A stretch of DNA of 64,000 nucleotides, taken from NCBI GenBank assembly GCA_965153455.1, contig OZ234496.1, positions 930,001-994,000 on the forward strand, given 5' to 3'. This DNA is from Sphagnum compactum (taxonomy: Eukaryota; Bryophyta; Sphagnopsida; Sphagnales). The stretch's first letter is position 1. Each line of letters starts with the position of its first letter. The translations under genes and the position numbers were made by a program. Below, one piece after another: positions 38,388-50,583 of this stretch. The notes beneath the pieces were generated by a model. It was not told where the DNA came from. It did not search any database and saw only the letters and a program-made list of their open reading frames with translations.

Positions 38388-40439
38388 TTAAACCAGAGCT
38401 TCAATGTAGCATCGGCATTGGGAATACGAACATTAACAAAGACTTTTATACATACACTTGTTACGTTCCTAGTCACTCATACAAACCAACTTTGGCCCAA
38501 AAAAACAAAAGAAAACTAGTGTGCCAAACAAATTTTGTTTTCATTATTTATTTCCCAAATCTGGTTTCAAACCCAAGAAAAGAGTCCCCCCATAATTTAA
38601 TTTAATTTCCTCATTACATCATAGATACCATTTAACATCCAAAAAAAATTCCATAAAAAACGACTACCTAATTATCTCCCCCTAACAAACCCCCATTAGA
38701 GGTACATGATCGTAAAGTAGTCACAAATTTCCTAAGTGTATTTTGGAGGGCACCTTATTTCTATGAAAGTTCCTCCTAGAAAAGAGGAGGGACCTTACAC
38801 TTACTCCTTTTTAAGATGGTGAAAAAAATTGTTCTTACTCGTAGGTGTGAGATTTCTCTCATTTTTAATGAGAAGGCATAAGAACTAAGAACCCTCCTTC
38901 TTCTTTTCCTCATGATCTATGTATGTTAAGTTCACAATAACATTCTCCTCATGCTTTATGATGGGTAAAGCCTGTGAGTGAGAAGCAAGCCCAAAATGTG
39001 ATGCAAGACTCAACCACGTAGCTAGAGTAGTCTAGTGTAGAATCACTCATCATCAAACACATACTTATCACCAAACACTTTCCACTATTTACGTCATTTC
39101 TTAATCGAGTTGTGCGATTTTTGTGTCATTGGATGCACAAACTGGAAGGTCACAAATGTTCTTTGAACGTGAAAAGTAAAGGAGCAACACAGAAAACATA
39201 GGAAGAGGATGAGTGGTAGTTTGCTTCAATTTTTTTGAAAACTAGCTTTACACTCCTATGTAGTTCTAGCCTCGGATCTTCCTCATTTTTAGTCCTTTTT
39301 GAGTGATTTTGAAAAACCCTATGGGTGCATCAACTAGGGCTTTACAAAACTTCTTTGTCTTTCAAGTCAAAGAATTAACAATCAAAGATTTTAGGCTCAA
39401 AATCTTAATCTGTTTTAATTTGCCCATCACCAAACACTAAACCCACTTACACCAAACACCCCATAGTTTACCCCATTCCTTTACTGAATTGAACAGTTTT
39501 TGCGGCGTTGGAGGTGCTAGGTAGAAGGCTACAAATGTTCTTTGAGCTTTAGAAGCAAAGGAACAATGTGTGAAAAATTAACCTGCTTTGAGTTCTTAAA
39601 TGTTTGCTCACTAGCCTATCTACACTAATAGGTCCCATCCCATCAATGATTTATTATTATTTTTTTGATGTTGAATTTTTGCAATTTGGCAACAAAACAT
39701 AAAGGGGTTGTCACTCATAAGAAGGATTTGAGGATATTTTGGGGGAAAAAAATGGCCCAAAATCACCATATTTCAAGGATTTTTTTATTGTTATTTTTAT
39801 TTTTTTGGAAATAACCAGACCTAGACAAAAATAATTTCTAGTATGTTGCCAAAATATAATGTTGTACAGAATAAAATTGTCTAATTTAGTCTATGACATG
39901 TGGCCAAAATTGGCTAAGTCCTCTTGTGGATGATTGCCACGCCACCTATCTCACAAAATGGGGGAGGGGAAAAAAAAAGAAAAAAAATTAAAAAAAAAGT
40001 TTTCTTAAGTAAAAAAACAAGGGGTGTGTCACAATGTGGCGTTGCCATTTACATAAAAAAAGTATCTTAAGAAGGCAAAAAGGAGAAGAATTATGGAAAC
40101 TCAATTATATTTCACCATGCAAAAATATAATCTTCAAAAAAAATCCTGTAAAAGAAACCAAAACCCTTCAAGATATTATAACTCTATAATAACTAATCTC
40201 AAGTTTAGCCGAAATATCATAGTCTTTCAAAAAATCCTGATATAAAAATAGACCTATTATTATTACCTAGTAGGGACCTATAAAAATCCCTTAAGCTACT
40301 ATACTCTATAATGAATCTAAACACAATAAATTTCGTTGCCTTGGTAGGCAAGGCCGATCAAATCTGATGATGGATGGAAAGCTTCATTTCATCCCGACGT
40401 CCTTTACTATATGTAATTTGCGCCCTGATTTCCTACTCC
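38388..40439. other. gene-free DNA with a diverged ~150-bp duplication
   Basis: Positions of about 39049-39190 and 39425-39575 share ordered text (CATCACCAAACAC, then 'acaaatgttctttga', then 'agcaaaggaacaa' variants), about 375 bases apart. A-rich tracts occur at 39966-40010. No ORF is recognisable. From about 40380 the composition shifts toward higher GC as the gene-rich part begins. Confidence 0.55.
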
Positions 40440-40925
40440 GACAACAACAGAGGCCCATGTTTTTTCAACGAAGGCGCGTTGCGACGTATCCGTATGCCTC
40501 TTTTTCTTCACCTACGTAATGATTCAGGGCGCGTTCGTATTTTGTACGTATGACTTTCTGCGAAGTATTCGTATACTTGTAGACTTCGCTTACGTATCGA
40601 TTCACGGCTCGTTCGTCACGTTGTGACGTATTCGAATGCTTTTTCTTCTCGTACGTATTGATTCTCTTCTTGTGTATGTATGGCGCTTTGCGACGTATTC
40701 GTATAATCTTCTTGACGCACGTATGATTCACGAAGCGTTGCTCTTGGGTACGTATGGCAAGCCGCGACGTATATTTATACACATGTTCGCGTCCGTATTT
40801 CTTCACGGCGCGTTCCTCTTGTGCGCGTATGGATCATTGCGACATATTCATATACTCTTCTTCACGTACGTATTTCTTCACTGCGCCTTCCTCTTGTGTA
40901 CGTATTGTCCTTCACGCGTACTCTT
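40440..40925. repeat. CpG-rich, ACGT-rich minisatellite, ~72-bp unit
   Basis: The anchor GCGACGTATTCG or close variants starts at 40481, 40560, 40623, 40690, 40764 and 40839, giving spacings of 79, 63, 67, 74 and 75. Each unit also carries TACGTA or CGTACG text ('cttcacgtacgtatt') and a 'cacggcgcgttcctcttgtg' block. CpG is far denser than anywhere in the preceding 40 kb. The array ends about 230 bases before the predicted donor of the PLAC8 gene's leader exon, so it sits in or next to that promoter. ORFs on both strands across it are repeat artefacts. Confidence 0.85.
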
Positions 40926-41161
40926 CCTCTAGTGTGTGTTTTCTCGTTTCCTTGTTCTCTCCCGACATCGCCATCGCCGTCTCTCCCTTTCTTCTTCTTC
41001 GCACTGGAACTGACTCAGGGTTTTGTGTTCTACCTTCGTTGCCTCTCTCCCTCTCTTCTAGTCTGAAGCGCGACGGCGGACTCCAGGGGTTTCTTTCATC
41101 TACCTGTTGCGTAGTCAGATCGGACGAGTTTTCTCTTCACGAGTTTTTTTTCTCGGATACT
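40926..41161 (+). promoter_or_regulatory. probable promoter and 5' leader exon of the PLAC8 gene
   Basis: This pyrimidine-rich stretch (TCTCTCCC, CTTCTTCTTC, CTCTCCCTCTCTTC) ends in a strong splice donor, ACT|GTGAGT, with GT at 41162. The matching acceptor (TTTTTATGCAG) ends at 42073, ten bases before the start codon. I infer a leader exon here and a 912-base 5' UTR intron. I see no clear TATA box, and the transcription start is not determinable by eye. Confidence 0.5.
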
Positions 41162-41662
41162 GTGAGTTTTCTGATACCAAGAACTACTTGGGAAGTCTTC
41201 ATCTTGTTTTTGTTGCTATTCGTTTCCTGAAGCGTTTCGGAAACTCTTAGTAGTTCGGTTTTTTCTTATTACATCTCTAGGCATAACGAAAGATTTGAGA
41301 TTTTTTTTCTAGGTTTTTTCTTTGTTGTTGTTTTTGGTTTTTGTGTTTTTTCCCCCCTCAAATCTGTTTGTGTGAGTGAGTGCGCGCGCCTGCCCATTGT
41401 CTGCTTTTGTTTCTGGAGCTTTTTTTTTTTTTTTTCTATTTAGGGTCTTTGTTGTCGTTGTTATTGGGCGCCTCTTCTCATCGTTATTTGTTAGGGTCCA
41501 GTTCAGTGTACTGCATGGTTGCTTTCTTTGAATTTCGATGTTCTGGGTTGTGAACTTGATGTATGGTGTTGATTTGAGGGTTCAAGAGGATCTGTGCAGT
41601 GATATCTTTGAAAGGTTTTTTTTCCTCCTTCTCATGTTTGTTGCCAGGTGCTTTTCTGCTAG

Positions 41663-41932
41663 ATTTCATGGTTTAGGGCTTTTTTCTTGTATCTGGGGCA
41701 CGTTTGTGCAATTTTTTGTCTATTGTTTTGTTGCTTTCTGTGAAGTGAACAGGGCTAATATGATGCAATATGACTTTAATTGGCGGTTTTATGAGAAATT
41801 TCATGATTTAGGGGTTTTTTCTTGTATCTGGGTCACGTTTGTGCAATTTTTTGTCTATTGTTTTGTTGCTTTCTGTGAAGTGAACAGGGCTGATATGATG
41901 TGATATGACTGTAATTGGCCGTTTTATGAGAA
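41663..41932. repeat. 135-bp tandem duplication in the 5' UTR intron
   Basis: The block starting 'atttcatg' at 41663 is repeated from 41798 with only a few substitutions, through 'cttgtatctggg', 'cacgtttgtgcaattttttg', 'gaagtgaacagggct' and 'ttttatgagaaa'. The high identity implies a recent duplication. Confidence 0.9.
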
Positions 41933-42083
41933 AGGACTCCGTTTTCTTTTGATTTTTTACTTCCTTTTTAATATTTTTTATTTGGGGTGTGTTTCTATGT
42001 GTTGGCTATATTGGTTCTGGGTATAATATCTAGGAGCCTGGATTGTGATTGGTTGTAGCTCGTTTTTATGCAGGTTTGTCGGC

Positions 42084-44141
42084 ATGGACAAGATGACTCC
42101 AGAGCAGGAGCAGGTGATTGAGGAACAGCAGGCATTGCTTGAGGAATCTGCAAAGATGTACACTGGAGAGATGGAGCCTGAGACTAAGACTGTGGAACCA
42201 CCCAAGACTCCAGAATATATTGAAGTAGCAAATGGAGTGCCTGCAGGTCCCGGTGGCCCAGTCATGGGTGCTCCAGTTTCCCGAAGTGCCTGGTCGACTG
42301 GACTGTTCTCATGCTTGGGAAGCCAGGATGAATTTTGCAGCAGTGATCTTGAAGTTTGTAAGTTTTGCTTTACATTCTGCAGCCTTTCAAAACTGTCCTT
42401 CCTTCTTCTCCTTAGTTTGATTACAAGTTCACATATCTTGAGGTCTTTCTTGGAGGATTGGTGTGTGCTGTCCACTACTACTTCTGCAAACTGAACTGCT
42501 CTGTTAGGTTTTGTTGTAGCAGAATCCATATGCTTCTGGTAGTTTCTTAGAGTGCTAGCCAACATCATTATCAAGTCTTCCCATTGCTTCCCACAATGAG
42601 ATAGAAACTCACTATGCAGATTTTGTATGATGGTTTGCCCATAATTTTGGGTGCATTATTGTATGATTGTCTCCACACACCATTGGGAGCTGATGAAGTC
42701 ATGTGGATATTAGTTGTGGCAGCTTGTCACTGCTATATTTCAGTGATGAAGGTTGAGAGGCTGACACTATGTGAGTGACTCTCATAAGGTGGTGATGACT
42801 GCAATCATTTTCGTGTTGCCTTCCAATTGTTGTTGCAGTGTTTCTCTGCAATTCCATGGATATTCTCTCTTAGCTCTTTGTTGTAGCAGAAGTCATATGC
42901 TTCTGGTAGTTTATTTAGATCCTTTTAGGCTATGTACTCTTCTCATTCAACCTATAAAAAGCTACATGGACAATGGTATCATAGTTAGATACCATTCCTC
43001 TGTCTCTAGATGACACAAAATGCATACTGGTGATCTCATAATTCCTTGGTTGGAAGATGTATTTAGAGGACACAAAAGTCTTTGTTTGTGTCTTCTTTGT
43101 CTTGGATTGTTATCTATTGCTACAGTGGTTTGTGGACGATAGTTGATGGGATTTCCCATCTCAGTTTGTCTAAAACTCTGCAGTCACCGTGAGTGATGGG
43201 GTGTATTGAAGATTTTTGCTTTGCAGTGTTAGTATGATGACATATGGGTTTGAAGATTTTGTTTCTGTTACTGAGAGTTCTGGGGAGGATGGTCTTTGCT
43301 TGCAGGTATTGTGGGCACATTTATACCGTGTGTGTTGTATGGGGGCAATATGGAGCGCATGTTACCAAGACGATCCTCATTCGGCATTCATTGTCTGAGC
43401 TATAGCAGTCTCTATTTTCTGGGAAGCGGTCTTTTCAGCATGAATATCTTGGCACCTTGCTTTTCTTACCCTTCCCGCACTGCACTCCGTCGCAAGTTCA
43501 ACCTGGAGGTATTCTTTTTTTTTCAGCTGTAATCAACAGCAGTTTCTCTTGTCACTTTCAAGGTTTTGTTGTTTGCCCTGTACTGGTCACCATTAGTTCT
43601 GAGTGTAGAGTGTTCTTGATACCTACTCATGAGAGTTATGTGTATATTCTAACTTTGCTGTATTGTATTCAAATAGTAGTGGGGTCATATTGTTGGGTGT
43701 GAACATTTATGGTTTTTTTGTCCCTTGTCAGGAGTAAATACTTCACTTTCTTCACTGAAGTCTAGAAGAAGAGAGGAATGGGAGATTTTGCAAATGCTCT
43801 GTTTATGTTAGTTGCTAGAATTGGCATAATATTGTTGTTCAAAGTGACAAAGCCAATTCTTATTATGCTGCTTTTGGCTTGTGATGTGTGTGTACCAGGG
43901 TACTGGTGAGCAAATTGCCAACACTTTTGGATGCTGTGGCAGTGTCATTGATGATGATGAAAGTCATGAGTGTTGTGAGTCGGTCTTGGACTGTGCAGTC
44001 CATGTTCTGTGTCACCCATGTGCACTCTGCCAAGAGAGCCGTGAACTTCGGCGCAGACTCCCGCACCCTGCCTTCAGTCGCCCTGCATACTTGCCCCAGG
44101 CACCTCCTATGGAGCAGCACATGGTTCTACCCATGGTGTAG
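42084..44141 (+). CDS. PLAC8 (Cys-rich) family protein
   Basis: Three coding exons, 42084-42357, 43306-43508 and 43899-44141, join in phase to 239 residues; all introns are GT-AG. Residues 1-90 are acidic and hydrophilic (EQEQVIEEQQALLEES, then a Pro/Gly-rich stretch). Exon 2 starts with CIVGTFIPCVLYGGNMERM, the first cysteine motif of the family. Exon 3 carries the second, CCESVLDCAVHVLCHPCALC followed by QESRELRRR. This conserved CALCQE.RELRRR form is typical of a plant PLAC8 subfamily related to cell-number-regulator and cadmium-resistance proteins, which are membrane-associated and linked to organ size or metal/Ca2+ transport. The specific role here is unknown. The start is the first ATG after the leader-intron acceptor. 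The gene converges on the TilS gene, with about 2 kb between the stops. Confidence 0.92.
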
Positions 44142-46111
44142 TACTAGATCTTTCAGCTCTTGCACAATTGACCTTCTTTCAACAGGGATAGTGCCAAAAG
44201 ACACTTCATCGAACAAGAGTGCCACCACATGCGACATATAATTCTGCTTGATGATTTAAGTGTGTGATGATGTATAGACTATAGACTATAGACTTATGTG
44301 TAGTTTCCATGACTAATGACTGATTGAGAGTCTTGGTGATGCTTTGGCTGTGGGAGATGATGCTGTGGGAGATGATCCTTCCACTCTGCAATGCACTCCA
44401 GGATTACTCTTAATAATGTGCAGTTGAAGACTCAGATTAGAGGTGGTGAATGATTCTAGGAGGGTGGAGGGTGCTACTCATGAAACCTGATATATTAGCT
44501 TGAATTGTTCTTGATTTATGTGGATGTGTTCTTGAATTTGTGAATGGTGGCATGGAGTTGCCTTTCATTTTAGATCAGTAGTATGTTCTAAATTATGTGC
44601 TTTTTAGAGCTGCTGTTCAGCACTAAAAAGTCATATTGTGAGAAAATATGTATCTTAAAAGCAACTTAGTCTGGAACTGGATTGCGAGCAGCTGCAAATT
44701 GTTATCTGCTCTTGCTCAATGTAATTCCCTTCCTCAAAAACCATGTTGATTTGTGTTACCAGTTTCTATGCAGCATAGCTGTGAATTTGGAACAATAGTA
44801 ATCTAATAGAGAGTGCACATTGTGTTCCCTTCAATGAAATAAGTGAAAAAAACATTGTGAACTCCACAATGATTTCTATGACCTGATTCTGTTGCAGGAT
44901 GACCCTAGAATCTTCCTCAACTCTGCACCAGCCAAGTGTGGGGGGGTGTCTACACAAAAGTCCTCTAGAATCATGAAGAGCTTTGTACTGTAGAGATTGC
45001 AAACTTCCAAAGAAGAACAGAACTTCCATTCACATGTGAAACCTTGCAAATCTCAGCAAGAAAATGAGTTGTTTCAATTGCCACATGCTATGATTGAAAA
45101 AGCATGTGAAAATGCTAGAGATCTTTCTGCAGTTTGCAAATGTTTCATCTCAAAAGTGTACATTCAGTGAAAGTAGAACACATTACAATAACAATTTGAT
45201 CAAGATTAATACAATTAAGAAAACCCTGTAATCTACGATATGCATGTGTGTGTCAGACTTGCTACAGAAATGCATTTCTGAACAATTATTGGTTGACAAA
45301 TATGCTCCTCGGATTTTTAACTCATACCTGTTGATGCTCCATGGCTTTGAGCCAAAAAAACGACTTCAACACGCCTTTAAATGTGACTTCAGGTGAACCT
45401 CTTCTTTGTCACAAGTTGGAGCAAAAATGATGGTGGATTTGCTCTTTTTCCACCATGCAGTTGCCTTTCTTCTCTGCAATTGATTCAGATCTGTCAATAG
45501 GTATCGTTATTCATGTTTCACTTGGTGTATCAATTTTGCCAACAACTTAAAATGAAACAATCAACATAATGTGCATGTAAAGTACTGATATTAAGACACA
45601 TAAAATTGCCATTAAAAAGTCATTCCATCAAGTACAGCCTTTCACATTTTCCCTTTTGTCAAACATCATGATAAAACTGAATGTGAAGTGATCACCCAAG
45701 TCCTGCCCTGAAGTCAAATACACAAGTAGACAACTTAGTGTAGGGTAAGTCAAGGGCATCACCAGAAGAAGGGGCCACATGGGGTGATACTGGTAATGCC
45801 CTTGACCAAGGGCCTTACCCATGTAAAGACCCTGCGATTTCTCAGAAGTCAAATTTTGGTGTAGAATATGCCATCCAAATATACTAATTTTTTTTTCATG
45901 TATTGTGAATATGTGGTTGCATTTTGCAGGATTCCTTGTTTGCACCACAACACTACCTTCTTTACCTGCTTATTCTCTCCACATATATACTTGGATCGCT
46001 TCATCATGGGATGGGTTTGTCAGCTACCCCATGTTTGTAGCAAGGATGCCCAACATTTGAAAGTAGACATCCACGAGTGGCTGCAAAGGCATCCATCTAC
46101 AAGTCTGAGCC
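44142..46111. other. intergenic region between two convergent genes
   Basis: This should hold the 3' UTRs of the PLAC8 gene (+) and of the TilS gene (-). Short ORFs are uninformative; the plus-strand one at 45868-46287 is antisense to the last TilS exon. The only structure noticed is the inverted repeat at 45749-45806. Confidence 0.6.
45749..45806. repeat. short inverted repeat (17-bp arms, 24-base loop)
   Basis: The left arm is GTCAAGGGCATCACCAG (45749-45765). The right arm is CTGGTAATGCCCTTGAC (45790-45806). They pair with one G-A difference, and further short complementarity flanks them ('agggtaa' and 'ttaccc'). It could be a foldback in a 3' UTR or a remnant of a small element. Confidence 0.7.
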
Positions 46112-49100
46112 TCACACCCATGATGCACAACCACCACCAAGGGGAACCCGTGGATGGAAGATGGCCAAGAATGATACCCAAGGACACCGCTGGAAACCAA
46201 GACTCTGCAGAAAACCCATACCTCCCTTTCAGTCAGAAATTGGCCCCAAACCCCAAGTTGATGTATGTCCCTGTCTATGAAAGGTAGAATATGTCAATGG
46301 AGGTCATTCTTACCACACTTTGGCAATAGAATTTCAGCTAGTGGTCTTACTACTTTTGCACTCCCTCTGTTAACACTGTGTCAAACTGAATCGAGGAGAG
46401 GATTCTTACTGGTATGGCAAGAAGCAAGCCTTGAGCATTGACCAGAACTGGCAATCCTCTTCTTACAGGTGTGGGAATGCACCTAAGGATTGTAAGAGCT
46501 GCTTGTGCCTTGGCTGCCAAGTGCTTCCCACAATTGGCTCCTTCACCTGCTGACATAACTGAAGATGTCACCCATCTTTCAGAGTCCAAATGTATTGTGC
46601 ACAACGGCACTTTTTGTCTTTGATCAATACTGAGTCTTGATGCACCGGCACTTTTTGCAGTCCCTGAAAGATACCGCCAGTCTTCTTCCCCAAAATACCG
46701 AACCCATACATTTGGCTTTTCTGCCAGTAGACAGCATTGGCTTCTTTGATTCTGATTCAAGCTTAAGCCACTTGCAATGTCAGTCTGGATATCTGCTGCT
46801 GGTGCTGGTGCTGGTGACCATGAGACGAAGAACCGATTCATGAAGTAGCAAGACTCTCCAAAAGGAAGGAGCTGATGATTCCTACTACCTGCTCTAAGAT
46901 CTCTTACTTGCCTTCCCTCTGCTTCTTCAAGTGCACCTTCTGCTTTAGGAGCTTTCATCATAGTCTGTGAAATTCGCATTCTCAGTGATTGCAACAGGGA
47001 CATGCCTGCCTCTGATATGAGTCCAAAAGCCTTCCCTTGCTCCAACACACTTGGTGACCCATCTTTTACCTCCATAACTGGCACGTGGCAATCCTGAGAA
47101 TTGGACCCTGGAATCTCAAAGACTCTGGGTGAATGACATTTTCTCTCAAGGCTGTTTGATGTTGGAATCTGAAGAACTTCAGAGGACCACCCTCTTGATT
47201 CTGGACAAGATGAGGGCAGCAAGCTCATTTCTGAGGGCATGGCAGGTGATGGTGAATCAGGTGAGAAGCACACCATAATCTTGGAGCCTTTGGATCCTGG
47301 TGTTGGTGCAACATGGCAGCCCCCTAAAGTGTATGCACCCTGAAACAAAAGCCACTTTACTTTTCATGGTGAAGAATAGGCAAAGCTATGCATAGACTCA
47401 TATAGTTTTCTCATGCAGGGTAAAAGAAGCTCCTCTGGCAGACTGAATGTTATGTACAATTGGGTAGATCAGCATTTATCTGAATTCTCAGACCCATAAG
47501 CTTCTCTTCCCTATTGCTTCGCAAATGTGAAAGGACATGGAAAATCTATCAAGTCCAGTAAGGGCTTTCCAAGTCACATGGAAAGAGAAAATAATAAACT
47601 CATGAAAACATGGTTGGTCTGAAAAGATTCAACGTGAGAGAATAGGTGCCTGCAATGGCTGTAGCTGAATTCGTTCCATCAACTTTTGCAGAGCTCTCCC
47701 ACGAGGTGGCTTTTCCCTTTGGGCAATAAACTGAAGCAAAAACCCCAAGAGAGAAAGTATGTCAACAATCTATTGCAATCAGATTCAGTCCCAAAACCTC
47801 CATAAGCAAGTTCTAATTTCATGGCTCTACTGCAGAACACTGCTAGCAGGTCAATTTTCTGCAAAGGAAGAGAAAAGAGGTTCCATTCTATCCTATGAAA
47901 TCTAGTCAACATTATTCTCATCTTGCACATTGCTCATATTTCCTTGCAGCAGTTGTTGCCAGTGAAGAAAAAAATGCATCATGTGGGTTGGGAGTTCAAG
48001 AGCACTGGCCTGCAAGACTGCCACTAAGACTCTTCCGAGCACAGCATCACTTGCATGACTGGAAGACATCCTTCCCAAGTTGATGGTCGCAAATGCAAAG
48101 TCCTGAATAATGTGACATGACCAAAAGGAAAGCTCACAGATTCAATAAGATATTTCCACTCTGCAGCTGCAGTGAAAAACTAGATGACAACATCCAGGAA
48201 ATAAAACATCATCTATGATACAAGAGACTTTGTGATAATGTTCAAGCTCTTCACAAGACACCCATGAGCAAGCCCTTTAGTCTGGCAGCTTTGGAGACTG
48301 CTTTCAACTGACAATAATATGAGTTGAACTAAGCTGTGTGAAAGCATTGTGAGACAATTACCTGAGAAACAGAGACAATGTCTTGAAGCAACTTGTCCCT
48401 CTCTTTGTCGAGCAATGCACGTGTCTTTCGACAAGCAGCAATCAAATGTTGGATTTGTACCCTGAGTTCATCTGCAATAAGTTGGGTCAGGAAAGTCCAT
48501 ACAGAAGACTATGGAAATCTCTCTCCAGCTCAAGTTGGCTTTCAAGGCTCAAAATCAAGACAAAAGTGGCATTGATTGTTAAAAATGTCGACATTGATAT
48601 TGAATTACTAGAAGGTGATTTGATCTACCAAAAGGGGGCTCTTCCAGAGCCTGTCGGATGCAGTTACGTGCAAAAATCTGTTTGCGATTGGTTGGGTCTT
48701 CAATCCACTCTTGGCCTGCTTCCTCACACACCTGACAGAAGTCTTACCACATTAGCAAATTGTCCTTGTCTGTGTTGGGTTCCCCCCAGTTCATAGCCAT
48801 GGTGCAACATCAAGACTGGAATGGAATGGATTCCAATGAGGATATAAGGTATTGTCGAGGGGCTCTTACTCTGTAGAGGTCATGCTTTATAAGATCCAAC
48901 AAAGGCCTGATCAAAAGCAGGTCACAAGTTCCATCCAAAAGAGGTTTTCGGGGGAAGATGGAAGAGATGAAGGCCATTCCAGCAAGTCCAATGACGCCAC
49001 TGCCTCGTGCCATCCTCATCATGAACAGTTCTGCCTGATCACCAATAAGGCACCAAAAACTCTCCATCTTATTGACCCCTTGTTGTATCAACAACCCCTA

Positions 49101-50583
49101 CAGTGGATTGGTCTACTCCCTGCAATGACATCTGAAACAACAATGACCTGGTCTCCAAGCACATCTCCAAGTCATGCATCTACATCAAGAAGCACAAGCA
49201 TCATTTCATGACCTCATCTGCTTGTGATCCTGGAACTACTCATCCTACAATGGTTTAAGAAATTCCTGCCCCACACCTGATCATCAGCATGGTGGGCCAT
49301 GAGCAGAATCCTGATGCTGTGTCTTCTGCATGCCTGCTCCATGAGATTGTACCTAAAGTATTACAGCAAACACTTTCTGCTTGCTTCACATCCAAAAGAC
49401 AACCATTTCTGCCTTTTACTGAACCATAAATAAGTAACTGCCTTCTTCTTATGCTTGATGATCTGAACACAAAGGTTTTAGAATCCGGAGAACTTGATGA
49501 TACATTGGAGGAGTTGTAAATGAGCATTGAGTGAAGATAAGCCACACACCCATTTATTTATGTGCAGCAAGTCCATTACTTGAGAGAGAAATGAAGACAG
49601 ACATACCTTGCATTGCGAGCAGCTTCTTGCAGATGACCAGATGCAGGTACACCCTCCATCCAATTGCATTTGAGCACCTGACATTCCATACCTTTCAGAC
49701 AAACCCCCAAGTTGCCCATACTGATGAACACAACATCACCCAACTGCAAATATGTACTGCTTTTTCAGTCACACAACCGACCCATTCCTCTTGCTTCTCA
49801 AGTTAACAAGACAAAACTTTGTCAAGTGGGCCACTGCTTTGTTGTGAGAGATGATGATAATGTATGGAAGAAGATGGAGAAGAACAACAAGAAGAAGAAA
49901 AGTGTGCAGCAGAGGGAGGGGAAGAGTTCAGGGTGCAAAAAGAGAAAAAAATTCACCTAATCTTGCAAGCCAGTGTTGTACAGAGAGTGCCTCCATCGCA
50001 CTCTCAGGACGCAGTCCATGGTCAACCACCATGCCAACAACATGTTTTGAGAGCAGGGGCATCATCATGCCAGCAGCAGCTTCTTCGATGACACTGTGAG
50101 AAAGTCCTTTCACTTGTTGCTGCTGTTGCCACCATCTTGCTGTAAGGATGCAGAGGGCCATGCTGTCTGGGCCTCCTGACACTGCAATTGCTGCAAAAAA
50201 CCCAAAACAGAAAAAAAACACATTTTTCGTGCTCTCAGTTCAACAAGAGAACAGACCCAAAACAGAAAAGAGAGATAGAAGAGGTTCTGTGAGAGAAGTC
50301 TGAGCTTGCAGATGCAATCACATCTAGGGTTTGTTTCCTGGGGTTCCTAGAGAGGAGGAGTTTCTCTTTGTTTGCAAGCATCCAAACACAAGTAACAACA
50401 GCTTCTTCTTCTTCTTTCTTCTTCTTTCTTCTTGTACCAGAACTTGTGCAGAGTTTTACCGATGCGGTCGTGAGGCGTGATACCAGCCAACTGCATCCTG
50501 TTTGCAAAAATGGAGTCGACATCGCCAGAAGATGGAGCAGCATGCTGAAGCAGAAGAGGACATCCTCCGCATTCTCTCTCCAT
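46112..50583 (-). CDS. tRNA(Ile)-lysidine synthase, probably plastid-targeted
   Basis: This enzyme uses ATP to attach lysine to the wobble cytidine of the CAU-anticodon tRNA-Ile. Plants need it in plastids. Eleven coding exons on the minus strand join in phase to 697 residues: 50583-50460, 50190-49957, 49691-49607, 49352-49277, 49034-48870, 48731-48629, 48471-48362, 48102-48010, 47730-47650, 47339-46410, 46204-46112. The PP-loop SGGPDS is at residues 46-51, VVDHGLRPE follows, AHHADDQ is at 167-173, and WIEDPTNR at 237-244. The C-terminal GLPVLVNAQG and HPRVPLGGG blocks match the plant form. Introns 8 and 9 need GC donors (CAG|GCCAGT, CAG|GCACCT). The start is the only ATG in the first-exon frame; the transit peptide would then be short, so an upstream exon is possible. 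The frame stays open upstream to 50976, but without an ATG. Confidence 0.93.

Noticed and set aside
40465-41230. Several 80-158 codon ORFs on both strands upstream of the PLAC8 gene
   Set aside because: They run through the CpG-rich minisatellite and the pyrimidine-rich leader, show no domain, and are not conserved-looking.
45868-46287. A 139-codon plus-strand ORF
   Set aside because: It is antisense to the last TilS exon and its flanks; no domain is recognisable.
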